Assembly (NCBI GenBank): GCA_963823505.1
Contig: CAWGLY010000006.1
Coordinates: forward strand, 310,001 to 374,000
DNA length: 64,000 bases
Direction: 5' to 3'
Origin: DATHZQ01 sp963823505
GTDB taxonomy: Bacteria > Actinomycetota > Acidimicrobiia > Spongiisociales > UBA5794
A model generated the notes under the pieces. The model made no database searches, had not been told where the DNA came from, and saw only the letters and a program-made list of their open reading frames with translations. Positions 27,067 through 37,700 of the stretch are shown one piece after another. The first letter of the stretch is position 1. The number at the start of each line of letters is the position of its first letter. The position numbers and the translations under genes are program-made.

Positions 27067-27743
27067 GTCGGATCCACGAGCTTCACGCCGACCCCAAAGA
27101 CGGTTTGGACGTAGCGGCTCTCCGCGGCCGATTCGCCGAGTTTCTTCCGCAGCCACGAGATGTGCACGTCGACGGTCTTTTCGCTGCCGCCATACGGCTG
27201 GCGCCACACCTCGGCCAGCAGCTCCCGCTTGGAGACGACTTCCCCTGTCCGCTCTGCAAGAAAGCGCAGCAGGTCGAACTCCTTCGGGCTCAGCTCGAGG
27301 CGTTCGCCCCCGAGGCGAGCTTCCCGGGCCGCCGCATCCACCGTGAGATCACCCACCGCCATCGGGCCGGGCCTGCCCTCGCTTCCCGACCGGCGGAGCA
27401 CAGCACGCACCCTGGCTTCGAGCTGCTCGACGGAGAACGGTTTGACGAGATAGTCGTCCGCCCCGGCATCGAGCGTCCGCACGATGTCACGATCCTCGCC
27501 GCGAGCGGTGGCGACGATGATCGGCACCTCGGAAACGGCGCGAATCATCTTGAGGAGCTCTGAACCGTCGAGATCGGGGAGTCCCATGTCGAGGATGACG
27601 AGGTCGGGAGTGGCCCTCACGACCGCCTGAAGACCCTCCATCGCCGACGGTACGGCGAAGACGTCGTATCCTTGATCGGCAAGGACGCGGGCCACGAGCT
27701 CGCGGATTCGCTGCTCGTCTTCGATGATGATCACGGATGCCAT
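27063..27743 (-). CDS. OmpR/PhoB-family response regulator
   Basis: A 226-aa regulator. The receiver domain has the acidic pair in IIIEDEQRI, phospho-acceptor Asp52 in LVILDMGLPDLDG and Lys in YLVKPFSVEQLE. The C-terminal winged helix includes LELSPKEFDLLRFLAE and the DNA-recognition segment VDVHISWLRKKLGE. It is first in the two-gene operon and divergent from a secreted protein gene, which may be its target, across a 95-bp promoter region with symmetric repeats. Confidence 0.95.
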   Translation of the reverse strand: MASVIIIEDEQRIRELVARVLADQGYDVFAVPSAMEGLQAVVRATPDLVILDMGLPDLDGSELLKMIRAVSEVPIIVATARGEDRDIVRTLDAGADDYLVKPFSVEQLEARVRAVLRRSGSEGRPGPMAVGDLTVDAAAREARLGGERLELSPKEFDLLRFLAERTGEVVSKRELLAEVWRQPYGGSEKTVDVHISWLRKKLGESAAESRYVQTVFGVGVKLVDPT

Positions 27744-27758
27744 GCGACAGAGCGTAAA

Positions 27759-27806
27759 GCCCTTGCGGGATTTCTCAAGGGCGACTTATACAATCCTTAA
27801 AGGGTT
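27759..27806. promoter_or_regulatory. Symmetric repeats in the regulator/secreted-protein promoter region
   Basis: GCCCTTG (27759-27765) faces CAAGGGC (27776-27782), a perfect 7-bp inverted repeat, and a second related box ATCCTTAAAGGGT follows about two helical turns on. The position between divergent genes suits binding by the OmpR-type regulator. This is inferred from position only. Confidence 0.4.
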
Positions 27807-27838
27807 GTTGACCACGTCGAAAGGAGGCCCGTCGCACA

Positions 27839-28486
27839 ATGACGTCATTGCGGCAGAGACTCCTTCTCGTCGTCGGCTGGGCTGTAGTAGCCGTCGCCAC
27901 CGGACTGGTTTCGGCGGGCGCTGTAGCGGTAGCCGGTGGGCAGGTCAACGATCGGCCCCTCCGGCCACTGTCGGCGGCTGAAGTAGCTGCTCTCCCGGTG
28001 ACAATCGAGGATCCATGCGTCACGAGCGAGCCCCTTGCCTCCGGCGGCTCAGCCTCTCTGACAAATTGCCTCGCACCGGAGAGCGACAACAGCCTCGAAG
28101 CGCCGGGCGACGATACAGCCCGGCCGACGGAGAAGGAGCTACTCCCCGGCGACGAAATCCTGCTGGCGTCGACTGGGCACGCCCTGCCTACCGATTTCGA
28201 CGAGGCAGGCGACTACGGCGAGGAACCCGAGGTACCTCGCGTGGGCCCCCGACCACCCGAACCGGAGATCGTGGAACTGGTAGGAGGTCGGGTCAGCATC
28301 TCACTCGTTGACGGCTCCCTCGTCCTCAATGCCGCCACCCCCAGGGCCGGCTTCGTGACGGATCTCCTCTTCGAACGCGGGGACGAGCTCACCGTCACGT
28401 TCTGGGACGGCGAGCACTTGTCGTCGCTGTCGGCCGAAGTCATCGGAGAAGAGCTGAGCCTGACCTCCAGCGAAGAAGGCGTGTGA
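27839..28486 (+). CDS. Secreted or membrane-anchored protein of unknown function
   Basis: A 215-aa protein preceded by AAAGGAGG. Residues 8-33 are hydrophobic (LLLVVGWAVVAVATGLVSAG) and could be a signal peptide or anchor. The mature part is acidic and Pro-rich (about 85-140) and ends with a short beta-rich region (VSISLVDGSLVLNA). Two Cys (in DPCVTSE and TNCLAPE) could form a disulfide. No family was recognised. The divergent two-component system makes it a candidate target or accessory sensor. Confidence 0.75.
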   Translation: MTSLRQRLLLVVGWAVVAVATGLVSAGAVAVAGGQVNDRPLRPLSAAEVAALPVTIEDPCVTSEPLASGGSASLTNCLAPESDNSLEAPGDDTARPTEKELLPGDEILLASTGHALPTDFDEAGDYGEEPEVPRVGPRPPEPEIVELVGGRVSISLVDGSLVLNAATPRAGFVTDLLFERGDELTVTFWDGEHLSSLSAEVIGEELSLTSSEEGV

Positions 28487-28501
28487 GGTTCCGCCGCCGG
28501 C

Positions 28502-30100
28502 TCACGCGAGAGCGACCAGATCCAGCATCGACTCGTCGAAGAACGATGTCGCCCCGTCGGGCATGAGAATCGCCCGGTCGGGACCGAGGTCCTCGACGAA
28601 GCCCGTGTCGTGGCTCACCAGGATCAGGGTTCCCTCGTACTGAGCGAGTGCGCCGAGTAGCGCCTCCTTCGCCTGCGGGTCCAGGTTGTTGGTGGGCTCA
28701 TCCAGCAGCAGGACGTTGTGGGCGCCAACCGAGACCTGGGCGAGTGCGAGCTTGGTCTTCTCGCCGCCTGACAGGGTGCCCGCGTCCTGATCGACCTTGT
28801 CGGCGAGCAGGAAGTGCCCCAGCACGGAGCGCAGCTCCCTGTCCGGAAGCCCCGACACATACCGCATGTGCTCCAGCACCGTGCTGCCGGCTTTGATCTG
28901 CTCGTGCTCCTGGGCGTAGTAGCCCAGCGATGCGTTGTGACCCAGCTCGACCTCACCGAGATCGGCCGACTCCACTCCGGCGAGGATGCGTAGCAGCGTC
29001 GTCTTCCCTGCGCCGTTGAGTCCCATGATGATGAGCCGCTCTCCCCTGTCGACGTCGACATCGACGTCGACGAACACCACGTTGTGGCCGAACGCCTTGG
29101 CGAGGCCGTGCGCAACCAGCGGCGTCCTCCCCGACGCCGGGGGCTGCGGGAACCGGACCGCGACGTTCCTACCCTTCTTGGCGATTTCCACCCGCTGCGC
29201 CTTGAGCTTGTCCACCCGCGTCTCCCACGAGCGTGCCCGCTTCGCCATCTTCTCCGTACTGCCCTTGAACCGCCGGATGCCTTCTTCGAGACGGGCAATC
29301 TTCTCGTCCTGATGTTTGCGCTCGCGTAGCTTCTGCGCCCGCCGCCGGTCACGTTCGGTGAGGAAGTACGTGTAGTTGCCGCGGAATGGCTCGAGCTCGC
29401 CGCCTTCGACGGCGAGCACAGACGTGATCGATTCGTCGAGCAGCGGCAGATCGTGGCTGATCACCAGCAGCCCACCCTTGTAGGACGCAAGGAACTCGAT
29501 CAGCCACGCCTTTGCGTCGAGATCCAGGTGGTTCGTGGGCTCGTCGAGGAGCAGCGTGTCGGTCTCGGCAAACAAGATGCGGGCGAGCTCGACCCGGCGC
29601 CGTTGCCCGCCGGACATCGTCACAACGGGTTGATCGAGCTCGTCGCTGGTGATCCCCAATGAGAAGCCGAACCGCTTGGCCTCGGCCTTCGCCACGTAGC
29701 CGCCGGCTGCGGTGAATTCGTCGTCGATGCGGGAGAAACGGCGGATCAGCCGATCCCTCTCGTCCCCGGTTGCGGCCGCCATCTGCTTGCGAACGTGCTC
29801 CATCTGGCGCTCCAGGGTGCCGATCTCGCGAGCCATCAGGATCCGCTCCAATGCGGTGACCTCGGCGTCGTCGATCTCCAGCAGAGCTGCCTCTTGCGAC
29901 AGGTATCCGACCACTCCTGAATGGGCAAGGTGCCCTTCAGCCGGTGGCCGTTCTTCTGCCAGCGTCCGCATCAGCGTCGTTTTGCCCGCGCCGTTCGGAC
30001 CCACCAGGCCGACCTTGTCACCGGGTTGGAGAGAAAAGGAGACACCGGAAATCAAACGTCGAGCCCCGGCATCGACCGCAACATCGCGGGCGATGATCAT
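28502..30100 (-). CDS. ABC-F family ribosome-associated ATPase
   Basis: A 532-aa soluble protein with two ABC domains and no membrane part. Domain 1 has GPNGAGKTT, MSGGQRRRVEL and LLLDEPTNHLD; domain 2 has GLNGAGKTT, LSGGEKTKLAL and LLLDEPTNNLD. The charged interdomain linker (about 235-315) is the tRNA-contacting arm of ABC-F proteins. Members act on the ribosomal E site in translation rescue or antibiotic protection; this one cannot be placed as a resistance factor. ATG 30100 was chosen over TTG 30106. An in-gene 6-bp repeat adds an Asp-Val run before the second domain. Confidence 0.95.
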   Translation of the reverse strand: MIIARDVAVDAGARRLISGVSFSLQPGDKVGLVGPNGAGKTTLMRTLAEERPPAEGHLAHSGVVGYLSQEAALLEIDDAEVTALERILMAREIGTLERQMEHVRKQMAAATGDERDRLIRRFSRIDDEFTAAGGYVAKAEAKRFGFSLGITSDELDQPVVTMSGGQRRRVELARILFAETDTLLLDEPTNHLDLDAKAWLIEFLASYKGGLLVISHDLPLLDESITSVLAVEGGELEPFRGNYTYFLTERDRRRAQKLRERKHQDEKIARLEEGIRRFKGSTEKMAKRARSWETRVDKLKAQRVEIAKKGRNVAVRFPQPPASGRTPLVAHGLAKAFGHNVVFVDVDVDVDRGERLIIMGLNGAGKTTLLRILAGVESADLGEVELGHNASLGYYAQEHEQIKAGSTVLEHMRYVSGLPDRELRSVLGHFLLADKVDQDAGTLSGGEKTKLALAQVSVGAHNVLLLDEPTNNLDPQAKEALLGALAQYEGTLILVSHDTGFVEDLGPDRAILMPDGATSFFDESMLDLVALA

Positions 30101-30162
30101 GCGCAAAGGTTAACGGTGGCTCGCCTGCTGCCGGACGCGAGGGGCGAGCGCCCCGTCTTCCC

Positions 30163-31299
30163 TCAAACACCCTCGCGCTTGAGTCGGCGCTGCAACCCGA
30201 TCATCGAACGAACGCTGAACGCGGCGTCACTCTTCGAGATCATGGCCGAGACGGGCTGAATCACCAGATGGCGCAGCCCGGCATCCACCCGGTCGCGAAT
30301 CTCGGCGTGGATGGTGTCCGGTGTCCCCCACAGCACGGTCTCGGCGATCAGGTCGACGGGCACCCTGCCGATGGCCGCATCGAGTGCGGCACGATCGAAG
30401 GCCTGCGGAACGAAGTCCACGAGCCCGCCGTAGGAGGCGCCGAAGGGATGCTCGGCACCGTGGGCACTCCACACGTAGTGCGGCGCAAGCAATGCGGTGA
30501 ACCGCATCAGGCGGCTGTCGAGAATGCGCCTGGCGTCGGCTTCGGACTTGCCGAACACAACGAAGGCCTGCCAGCCGGGGGTGATCGAAGCCGGGTTGCG
30601 CCCGCTGTTGGCAGCAGCACGACGGATGGTCTGCAGCGACGCGGCGTACTCGTCCGGGGTGTACGGGATGGTCGGGTACCAGCCGTCGCCGAACCGTCCC
30701 GTCAGCTCGAGCATCCGGGGCAGATGTGCGGCGACCCAGATCTGCGGAGTCCTGCCCTTGGGTGGGTTGAGATCCATCACCGCAGACGAGAGCTGATAGA
30801 ACTCCCCCGCATAGTCGATCTTGCCCTGGGACGTGAAACACATGCGGATGATCTCGAGCGCCTCTTCCAGCCGGGAAACGGGTCGGGCAAAGTCGAGGCC
30901 GTACGGCACAGTGTTCTCGGCCTCGCCGGCACCGATGCCGAGGAGCGGGGCGCGCTTCGACATCGCCGCCACCGTCATCGCGGTCTGCGCCAGCAGCACG
31001 GGGTGGCGACGCACGGCTTCTGTGACGCCCACGCCAACGTGGGCTTTGCCCGCCCGTGGCGCCAGGTACCCCATGAGTGCCTGGTAGTCGTAGTAGGCGT
31101 GAGGGGATCCTTGCGGATCGGCCAGGAACGACAGGTCGCGGTCCCAGATGACCTGGGGGATGAAGCCCTGGAGGTGATCCACCGTCCAGATGGCGTCAAA
31201 TCCGGCGGCCTTGGCCGTGCGGGTGAGGAACCGGATCCTCGACAACGGCGGCTGGGTGCCGACGGTGATTCCCACAGTGAGACGGTCGGGAGCAATCAT
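30163..31299 (-). CDS. LLM-class F420-dependent oxidoreductase
   Basis: A 378-aa TIM-barrel enzyme of the luciferase-like family. It has the N-terminal VGITVGTQPPLSRIRFL and the DAIWTVDHLQGF barrel strand, RHPVLLAQTAMTVAAMS, and LLGIGAGEAENTVPYG, the cofactor-contacting loop of F420-dependent members. These enzymes move hydride between F420H2 (or FMNH2) and diverse substrates in actinobacteria. ATG 31299 gives the normal length; the frame is open to 31656 but that part overlaps the divergent KASIII gene. The substrate is unknown. Confidence 0.93.
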   Translation of the reverse strand: MIAPDRLTVGITVGTQPPLSRIRFLTRTAKAAGFDAIWTVDHLQGFIPQVIWDRDLSFLADPQGSPHAYYDYQALMGYLAPRAGKAHVGVGVTEAVRRHPVLLAQTAMTVAAMSKRAPLLGIGAGEAENTVPYGLDFARPVSRLEEALEIIRMCFTSQGKIDYAGEFYQLSSAVMDLNPPKGRTPQIWVAAHLPRMLELTGRFGDGWYPTIPYTPDEYAASLQTIRRAAANSGRNPASITPGWQAFVVFGKSEADARRILDSRLMRFTALLAPHYVWSAHGAEHPFGASYGGLVDFVPQAFDRAALDAAIGRVPVDLIAETVLWGTPDTIHAEIRDRVDAGLRHLVIQPVSAMISKSDAAFSVRSMIGLQRRLKREGV

Positions 31300-31351
31300 C
31301 TGCGGCAGGCTACCTCGACGCAGCGCAGCGGGGACGTGCATACTGGCGTTG

Positions 31352-32419
31352 ATGGGCAGCGTCATCACAGGAACGGGGATCTGCCTCCCCGACCATGTCG
31401 TTACGAACGACGACCTCTCCCGGGTGATGGATACAACCGATGAGTGGATCACCAGCCGCTCGGGCGTGCGGGAGCGTCGTTTCGCCGAGCCGGGGACGGG
31501 GAGCTCCGATCTCGCGGCTGCTGCGGGTGCCGCGGCCGTTGCCGACGCTGGTCTCGAACTGGGACAGATCGATGCGGTGGTGACGGCAACGATGACCCCG
31601 GATTTGGTGGCTCCTGGAATCGCCGGGCTGGTACAGGACAAGCTCGGGCTTGCCAACCTCGCCGTCTACGACATTCGGCAGCAGTGCTCCGGCTTCCTGT
31701 ACGCCCTCGATGTCGCCGATGCCTTGATCAAGTCGGGCAAAGCGCAGCGGGTGCTCACCATCGGCGCCGAGGTCCACAGCGGCTATCTCCCGTGGGATGA
31801 GCTGTGGGCGTACCTGCGCGGCGAGACCGACGAACAACCCGATGCCGCAGCTCGAGAGCGGGCCAGCCGCTACAGGGATTGGAGCGTGCTGTTCGGTGAC
31901 GGCGCAGGTGCTGCGGTGGTCGAGCGCTGCGACGATCCTGCGGCGGGATTTGGTGACTTCCACCTCCACACCGACGGTACGGACTTCGATCTCATCATGG
32001 TGCCCAGCCCCGGCTTCAAGCATCGCCCCTACATCGACGTCGCCACCGTCGCGTCCGACGGTCACCTTCCCACGATGCGCGGACGCCACCTCTTTCGCAA
32101 AGCCGTGACGCTGATGCCGGAAGCGGTGAGGGCTGCGGCGGCGTCTGCCGGGCTCGATCTCGGCGACATCGACCTCGTGATCGCCCACCAGGCCAATGCG
32201 CGCATCGTCGATGCGGTGGCGCGGGAACTGGGTGCGGACCCGGACGTGGTGCCCGTCAACATCGGCTCGTACGGCAATACGACCGCAGGCACGTTGCCCA
32301 TCCTGTATCACGAGATGCGACAGGCGGGCAGGGTCACACCGGGGTCGAACGTGTGCTTCACGGCGTTCGGCGCAGGTTCTCACTGGGGCGCCGTCATGTA
32401 CCGCGAACCGGCCGGCTGA
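31352..32419 (+). CDS. 3-Oxoacyl-ACP synthase III-like (KASIII)
   Basis: A 355-aa thiolase-fold condensing enzyme. The Cys-His-Asn triad is in RQQCSGFLYALD, VIAHQANARIVD and NIGSYGNTTAGT. N-terminal ITGTGICLPDHVVTND and ITSRSGVRERRF are FabH-like. An insert of about 20 residues (DELWAYLRGETDEQPD) near the middle is longer than in housekeeping FabH, so it may serve a specialised acyl pathway. ATG 31352 lies 52 bp from the divergent LLM oxidoreductase start; the two may share regulation. Confidence 0.92.
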   Translation: MGSVITGTGICLPDHVVTNDDLSRVMDTTDEWITSRSGVRERRFAEPGTGSSDLAAAAGAAAVADAGLELGQIDAVVTATMTPDLVAPGIAGLVQDKLGLANLAVYDIRQQCSGFLYALDVADALIKSGKAQRVLTIGAEVHSGYLPWDELWAYLRGETDEQPDAAARERASRYRDWSVLFGDGAGAAVVERCDDPAAGFGDFHLHTDGTDFDLIMVPSPGFKHRPYIDVATVASDGHLPTMRGRHLFRKAVTLMPEAVRAAAASAGLDLGDIDLVIAHQANARIVDAVARELGADPDVVPVNIGSYGNTTAGTLPILYHEMRQAGRVTPGSNVCFTAFGAGSHWGAVMYREPAG

Positions 32420-32525
32420 CACCCACCGCGGTCCGCCAGAACCGCCGGAAGCCCGCCGAAAGACTGCCCGTTCGTCTCTGTCGAGGCGGCGGGGGCGTTG
32501 ATACGCTGGCCCGACTCGCACTCGG

Positions 32526-34751
32526 GTGGGCAGTTTGACGACGGACCTCCGCAATTCGATCTCCGTCGAGGAGACGCACCTCGTAGCAACAGCAGAAGCG
32601 GCCCTCGAGTTCCACGTCAACGTGGACAATCCCAGCGCGGGCACGAGGGTCTTCGCGGCAAGGGCGATCGGGTTGAAGAACTCTCGGGTCGTCGCGGATC
32701 CCCCCGAACTCGTCCTCCCGCCGAGGACGAGCGGCCGCATAGTCCTCAATGTGACCCCTGCGACCGAGACGGTGTCGTTCCCGACCGGCCGCTTTCTCGT
32801 TGGGATCGAAGTGACGGAGTCGACACCTACCGGCTCGGAAACGACCCTTCTGAGCACCGAGGTCGAAGTGCGCAGCGTCGAAGACCTCGCCATTCGTCTC
32901 AGCAAACCGCACTTGAAGTCATGGGCCCGCGCCCGCACCACGCTGCAGCTGCGCAACGAAGGGGAGCAGGCGCTGGCGGTCCAGCTCTCCGGATCGAACC
33001 CCGACGGGCTGATGACGTTCGCCTTCTCGCGCAAGGGCAAGTCCCTGCGCAACAGCGGAGCGATCGATGTCCCGCCCCAGTCCAGCCGAGCGGTGACCGT
33101 GCGGCTGAGTGTGCCGCCGATGATGGTTGGTCGACCCACCGGTCGGGCCTACGAGGTGGTGGCACGCGGGCCCGGCGGCGCCGTATCGACGACAGGGACA
33201 TTCGCCCAACGAGCCATCTTCGATCCCGTCCTCTTCAAGATCCTCCTCGGCATCCTGGTGATCGTTGCCGGGATGTTCCTGGCTCGTGCCGTCGTCCACT
33301 TCTTCATCATCGATCAACCGACGTTCGAATGGCAGGAAGTCCCCGACACGAACATTTCAGGTGGCGCCGTACTGGAAGGCCGGGTCGGGCACACCGCAGT
33401 GTGGCTGCAGTTTCCGCGCCCTGCAGACGCAGGCTTCGTGGGTCGGCAGTGGCGTACCTTCACCAACTGGTTTCTGGGGCACGACCAGGAAGTCGAGGGG
33501 ATGATCGTGTGGGGCGGCAGGGACGGCACCGAGCTCCTGGGCGACGGCGCCTTCTTGCGCGCAGAAGACACCAACTGGATCGGGCTGACCAGCCAGAACA
33601 ACGTTGCGGGGGTTCCGCTGCCCCGAACCGACCACACGGCCGCGTGGACCGGCGAGACGATGGTCATCTGGGGCGGGATCATCAGAGGCTCGGCCGCAGT
33701 CGACGACCCCGGGGCGGAATACGACCCCACGAGTGAGCGCTGGACGACGCTGCCCCCAGGCGGACCATCGCCCCGTGTCGGCCACACCATGACGTGGACC
33801 GGAGAGGCGCTCTACGTGATCGGTGGGGTCGACGTCGACGGCGTCGTCCATCGCGACGTGTGGATGCTGACTCCGGGCACCCTCGACCCCGAGGAACACC
33901 GCGATGCCCGGCCTGGAGAACGGGAAGCGGCCCTTGCGGGCGGTACGTGGACCAGGATCTCGGACATCCCCGGCACGACCGGTGCCCGCCATCACCACAC
34001 GGCCACCTGGACGGGCCGCTACCTCGTCGTCTTTGGCGGCTTCGACCCCATGGGGAACCCCTTGGCCGATGCGTACTCGCTCCACCCCGACGAGAGCACC
34101 CAGTGGGATGACATCACCTTCACCCCGGCACCCACCCCCCGCGCCTGCCATGCAGGTCTGTGGACGGGCACCGAGCTGTTGTTCATGGGCGGCACCTCGG
34201 CACAGGGTCCCGATCTCACCGTGGAGGCGGCGACCACGGCCACCCTCGATCCGGGAGCCGCGCAAGATCAGGCATCCTGGTCGTGCAGGGGCGTGGACAT
34301 CAACGAGTTGGCGGACTTCGCCGAAGGAGAGACGTCGACGCTGAACCCCGAAGCCCTGGTCGACGATCCCGAAGCGCTGCTGCTGACGCCTCCTCCGGAA
34401 GACGACGACGAGGGCGGTACGTTCCAGTGGTCGGCACCCGAACAGCCGGCCCCGCGCCACCTGGGCTCAGACTTCCGAGCTCTGTGGACCGCAAACGAGG
34501 CCACCGTGCTCCAGGCGGTGCCCCAACTCGACACGTTGGCGGCCGTGCGGTACTCCCCGTCTGAAGGCAGCGAGAGCCTGCCGTTGCCCAACCCTGGAAC
34601 GATCGGACCGCTCCGGGGATTCACCACAGTGTGGATCAACGGCGGGATCATCGCCTGGGGAGGGGTTGATCCCGACCCCACCACGCAGCCGGGGGTCTCC
34701 AGCTTCTCCTTCAGCAACGACGGGGCGGTCCTCGTGCTCCCAGACCGATGA
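32526..34751 (+). CDS. eCIS-associated membrane protein: double Ig-like, TM, kelch-type propeller
   Basis: A 741-aa protein with a GTG start and no signal peptide. Two Ig-like beta-sandwiches (about 15-118 and 122-215) precede one membrane helix at 235-262 (FKILLGILVIVAGMFLA). After it comes a kelch/galactose-oxidase-type propeller (about 265-735) with repeats such as MIVWGGRDG, MVIWGGIIRG, LYVIGGVDVDG and LVVFGGFDPMG. The Ig part should face the cytoplasm and the propeller the outside. The next gene's N-terminal module has the same layout. It lies next to eCIS structural genes; a docking or anchoring role is inferred from architecture and position. Confidence 0.88.
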   Translation: MGSLTTDLRNSISVEETHLVATAEAALEFHVNVDNPSAGTRVFAARAIGLKNSRVVADPPELVLPPRTSGRIVLNVTPATETVSFPTGRFLVGIEVTESTPTGSETTLLSTEVEVRSVEDLAIRLSKPHLKSWARARTTLQLRNEGEQALAVQLSGSNPDGLMTFAFSRKGKSLRNSGAIDVPPQSSRAVTVRLSVPPMMVGRPTGRAYEVVARGPGGAVSTTGTFAQRAIFDPVLFKILLGILVIVAGMFLARAVVHFFIIDQPTFEWQEVPDTNISGGAVLEGRVGHTAVWLQFPRPADAGFVGRQWRTFTNWFLGHDQEVEGMIVWGGRDGTELLGDGAFLRAEDTNWIGLTSQNNVAGVPLPRTDHTAAWTGETMVIWGGIIRGSAAVDDPGAEYDPTSERWTTLPPGGPSPRVGHTMTWTGEALYVIGGVDVDGVVHRDVWMLTPGTLDPEEHRDARPGEREAALAGGTWTRISDIPGTTGARHHHTATWTGRYLVVFGGFDPMGNPLADAYSLHPDESTQWDDITFTPAPTPRACHAGLWTGTELLFMGGTSAQGPDLTVEAATTATLDPGAAQDQASWSCRGVDINELADFAEGETSTLNPEALVDDPEALLLTPPPEDDDEGGTFQWSAPEQPAPRHLGSDFRALWTANEATVLQAVPQLDTLAAVRYSPSEGSESLPLPNPGTIGPLRGFTTVWINGGIIAWGGVDPDPTTQPGVSSFSFSNDGAVLVLPDR

Positions 34752-34797
34752 GCATTCACAATGCGGCGCCGGCCGCTGAGATGAGCGAGGGCGCCCT

Positions 34798-37700
34798 ATG
34801 ACACAGGCCATCCACATGCCCGTGCACGTGACACCCGAAGAGATCGAAGTCAAGCCGGGTACCGCCGCAGACATCAACGTCTCGGTCTTCAACACGTCAG
34901 AGATCATCGACGCGTTCGTCGTAGATGTGATCGGTGCGGACAACACCAACGAGCCCGATCACAAAGGATGGGTGGCGAGGACTCCAGAGGAGGTCCGCCT
35001 CTTCCCCGACAAGGCCGATGCGGTGCAGGTCGCCGTCACCGTGCCGATGCATTTCCCGGCCGGAAAACACCTCCTGAGTGTCCGGGTCACGTCGCAAACG
35101 ACCGGGCAGGTCGTGGCGACCGCCCCCGTCCGACTCACGGTGGCGGAATGGCCCGAAGCGCAGATGGAACTGGACCCTGAGCAGGTCGTCGGCGGGCGTA
35201 CGGGCCGGTTCGGAGCGGTGCTCACCAACAAGGGCAACGTGGCATTGGATGTACGCCTCGCGGCCGACGACAAGACGAACGAGCTCAGCTACGCGATAAC
35301 CCCACAACACCATCGGCTCGAGCCTGGAGAGAACGGCGTGAGTCAGGTTGTGGTCAGCGGATCGCGGCCGTGGACCGGCATACCCCTCGCACGCCAGTTC
35401 ACCCTCACCGCGACCTCGGGAGAACTGAAATACGACAGACCGGCGACATTCGTGTCCGACCCGTGGATTCCGCGATGGGCGCTGACCTTCCTCAGCATCG
35501 CTCTGCTGCTCGGTCTGTGGGCATTCATCGTCGGCTTGGCGATCGACGCCATCATCGAAGACGGAAACGAGGACCTCACGAGTGCCTTCGCCGATGGCAT
35601 GGAGGCGGTGGTCGAAGCGATCGACCCGGACGCCATGACCGACGCCGCCCTGGGGCAGGCGGGAAGCGGTTCGGCTGCGCTGCTGGCTGCGAACGTCGTA
35701 CGTGGGCCCGAGGGGACCATCGCAGGCGAGATGGGCACGGGCGTCGACGGCTCCGCGATCCCGGGGGCGACCGTCGTGGCGACGCCGCTCGTCCAGGCAG
35801 GCTCCAAGGCCGGCCAGATCGACACGTCGCGGGACCCGGTCGAGACCGTGGTTGGTGAGGACGGCACGTTCGTCTTCGAGGACATGGTCGTCGGCGATTA
35901 CATCCTGATCGCATCCGCACCAGGGTTTGAGGTCTCCACCGTGCCGGAACCGGGAACGGTCTACGAATGCCCTGCGAGCGATCCTCCATGCGTCAGCGTG
36001 CCCGTGGACCTGGCCACGGCTGAACCCATCATGTTCAGCCTGAACGGCAAGCCCGGCCTCATCTCTGGAGTGGTGTTGCTCGAGGGAGAGCCCAACCCTG
36101 GCTCGCTTGTCGAAGTGAACCGATTGGTCGAACCCGAGCTGGAGACGTCGCAGACTGTGCCGTCGGGAGCATCGATCACCGACGTGGACGGCCGATTCGC
36201 CTTCGAGCCGCTGGAAACGCCCGCCAGCTATGAGGTTGTCTTGACCACCCCTGGCTTCGTCACGCAGCGCATCGTGGTGCCGCTCGAGGCCGGACAGCGC
36301 ATCCTCGAACTCGAGGTCCCGATCGTCGCCACAGGCGTTGGCAACGTGTCGGGCACGGTCAGCGATCGGGCGACAGGAGCTGCCCTTGGCGGGGTGAGCG
36401 TGCAGATCGCCAGCAGTGGAGGCGACTTCTCGATCCTCACCACCACTCTCACAGTGGCAACCGGCGGCAAGGCCATCGGAACCTACGAGCTCACGGGAGT
36501 GCCCGAAGGGGACTACACGGCGACGTTCCAGCTCGAGGGCTACGACGATGCCGCGATCCCTTTCGTCGTCAACCCGGCAAGCCCGCTCATCACCCTCAAC
36601 CCCGCGCTGAGCCCGTCCGCAGGACCGAACGGTGCGCGCATCGGGACGGTGTCCGGTCGAGTCACGGACTCGCTCACGGGTGATGGCCTCGGCGGCGTTT
36701 CTGTCGTCGTCAGCGGCCCCAGTGGATCGTTCACCACGTCGACATTCAGCACCGCTGTCGGCAGTCAGCCGGTTGGGTCGTTCTTGATGACCGGCTTGCC
36801 CATTGGTTCGTATACGGCGTCGTACTCCGCGCTCCACTACCAAGCTGCCGCGCTGCCCTTCACCCTCACTGCCACCGATGCCACAGCCGCCGTCAACGCC
36901 CAGCTCGATATCATCCCCACCCCGGTCACCGGAACCGTTCTGGTGATCACTGGGACGACGGCTGCACCCGTGACCGAGCCACTTCCCGGCGTGACCTTGC
37001 TGTTCGACCCGACTCCGGGCAATCCCGACGACGCGCTCGTGACCCTCGGCACCACCGACGCGGTGGGCGGTTTTGCGGTCTCGATGCCGGCAACGCCCGG
37101 GATTCGCACCATCATCCTCGGCGGCGAGTTCCTGGTCCCAACCATCGATGTAGCCATCGACCCGGGCACGCCGGTCGATGCAGGCACAACAACGGTCGTG
37201 CGGCTGTTCACGCCGCCCGGATCTCTCCGCGACCAGTTCGGTCGCCTGCTGCGGACAGCCGCAGCGGACTACGCACCACCCTTGACGGGTGACGTTGCGG
37301 CAGTCATCACCAACCTGGTTGCTGCCAACGATCTGTTCTCGATCGACCTGGCCGACCCTGCCTATGAGTTCACGTTCCCCATCGATCAAGGCTTCGATCT
37401 CCCAGAACTCCCCGGACCGGGCACCTACACGCTGCGGTTCACGCTGCCGGCAGGCTCTCAGCAACTCGTAGAGACCAACACACTCACCACTCCGATCGAC
37501 GCGACCACCACCGCCGCAACGTTCACCGTCCCCTTCGCCGACGGGGTGTTGTGGGCAACCGCGAGATCGGGTGGCCAGCCCGTTGCCGATGACACTTTCG
37601 AACTCGTGAGTGTCCAGGTGGTCGTCGACCCCGTCACCGGCATCGAAACGGAGACCGAACTCGGCGTCGTGGATACCCAGGCAACCGATGGGCAAGGCCG

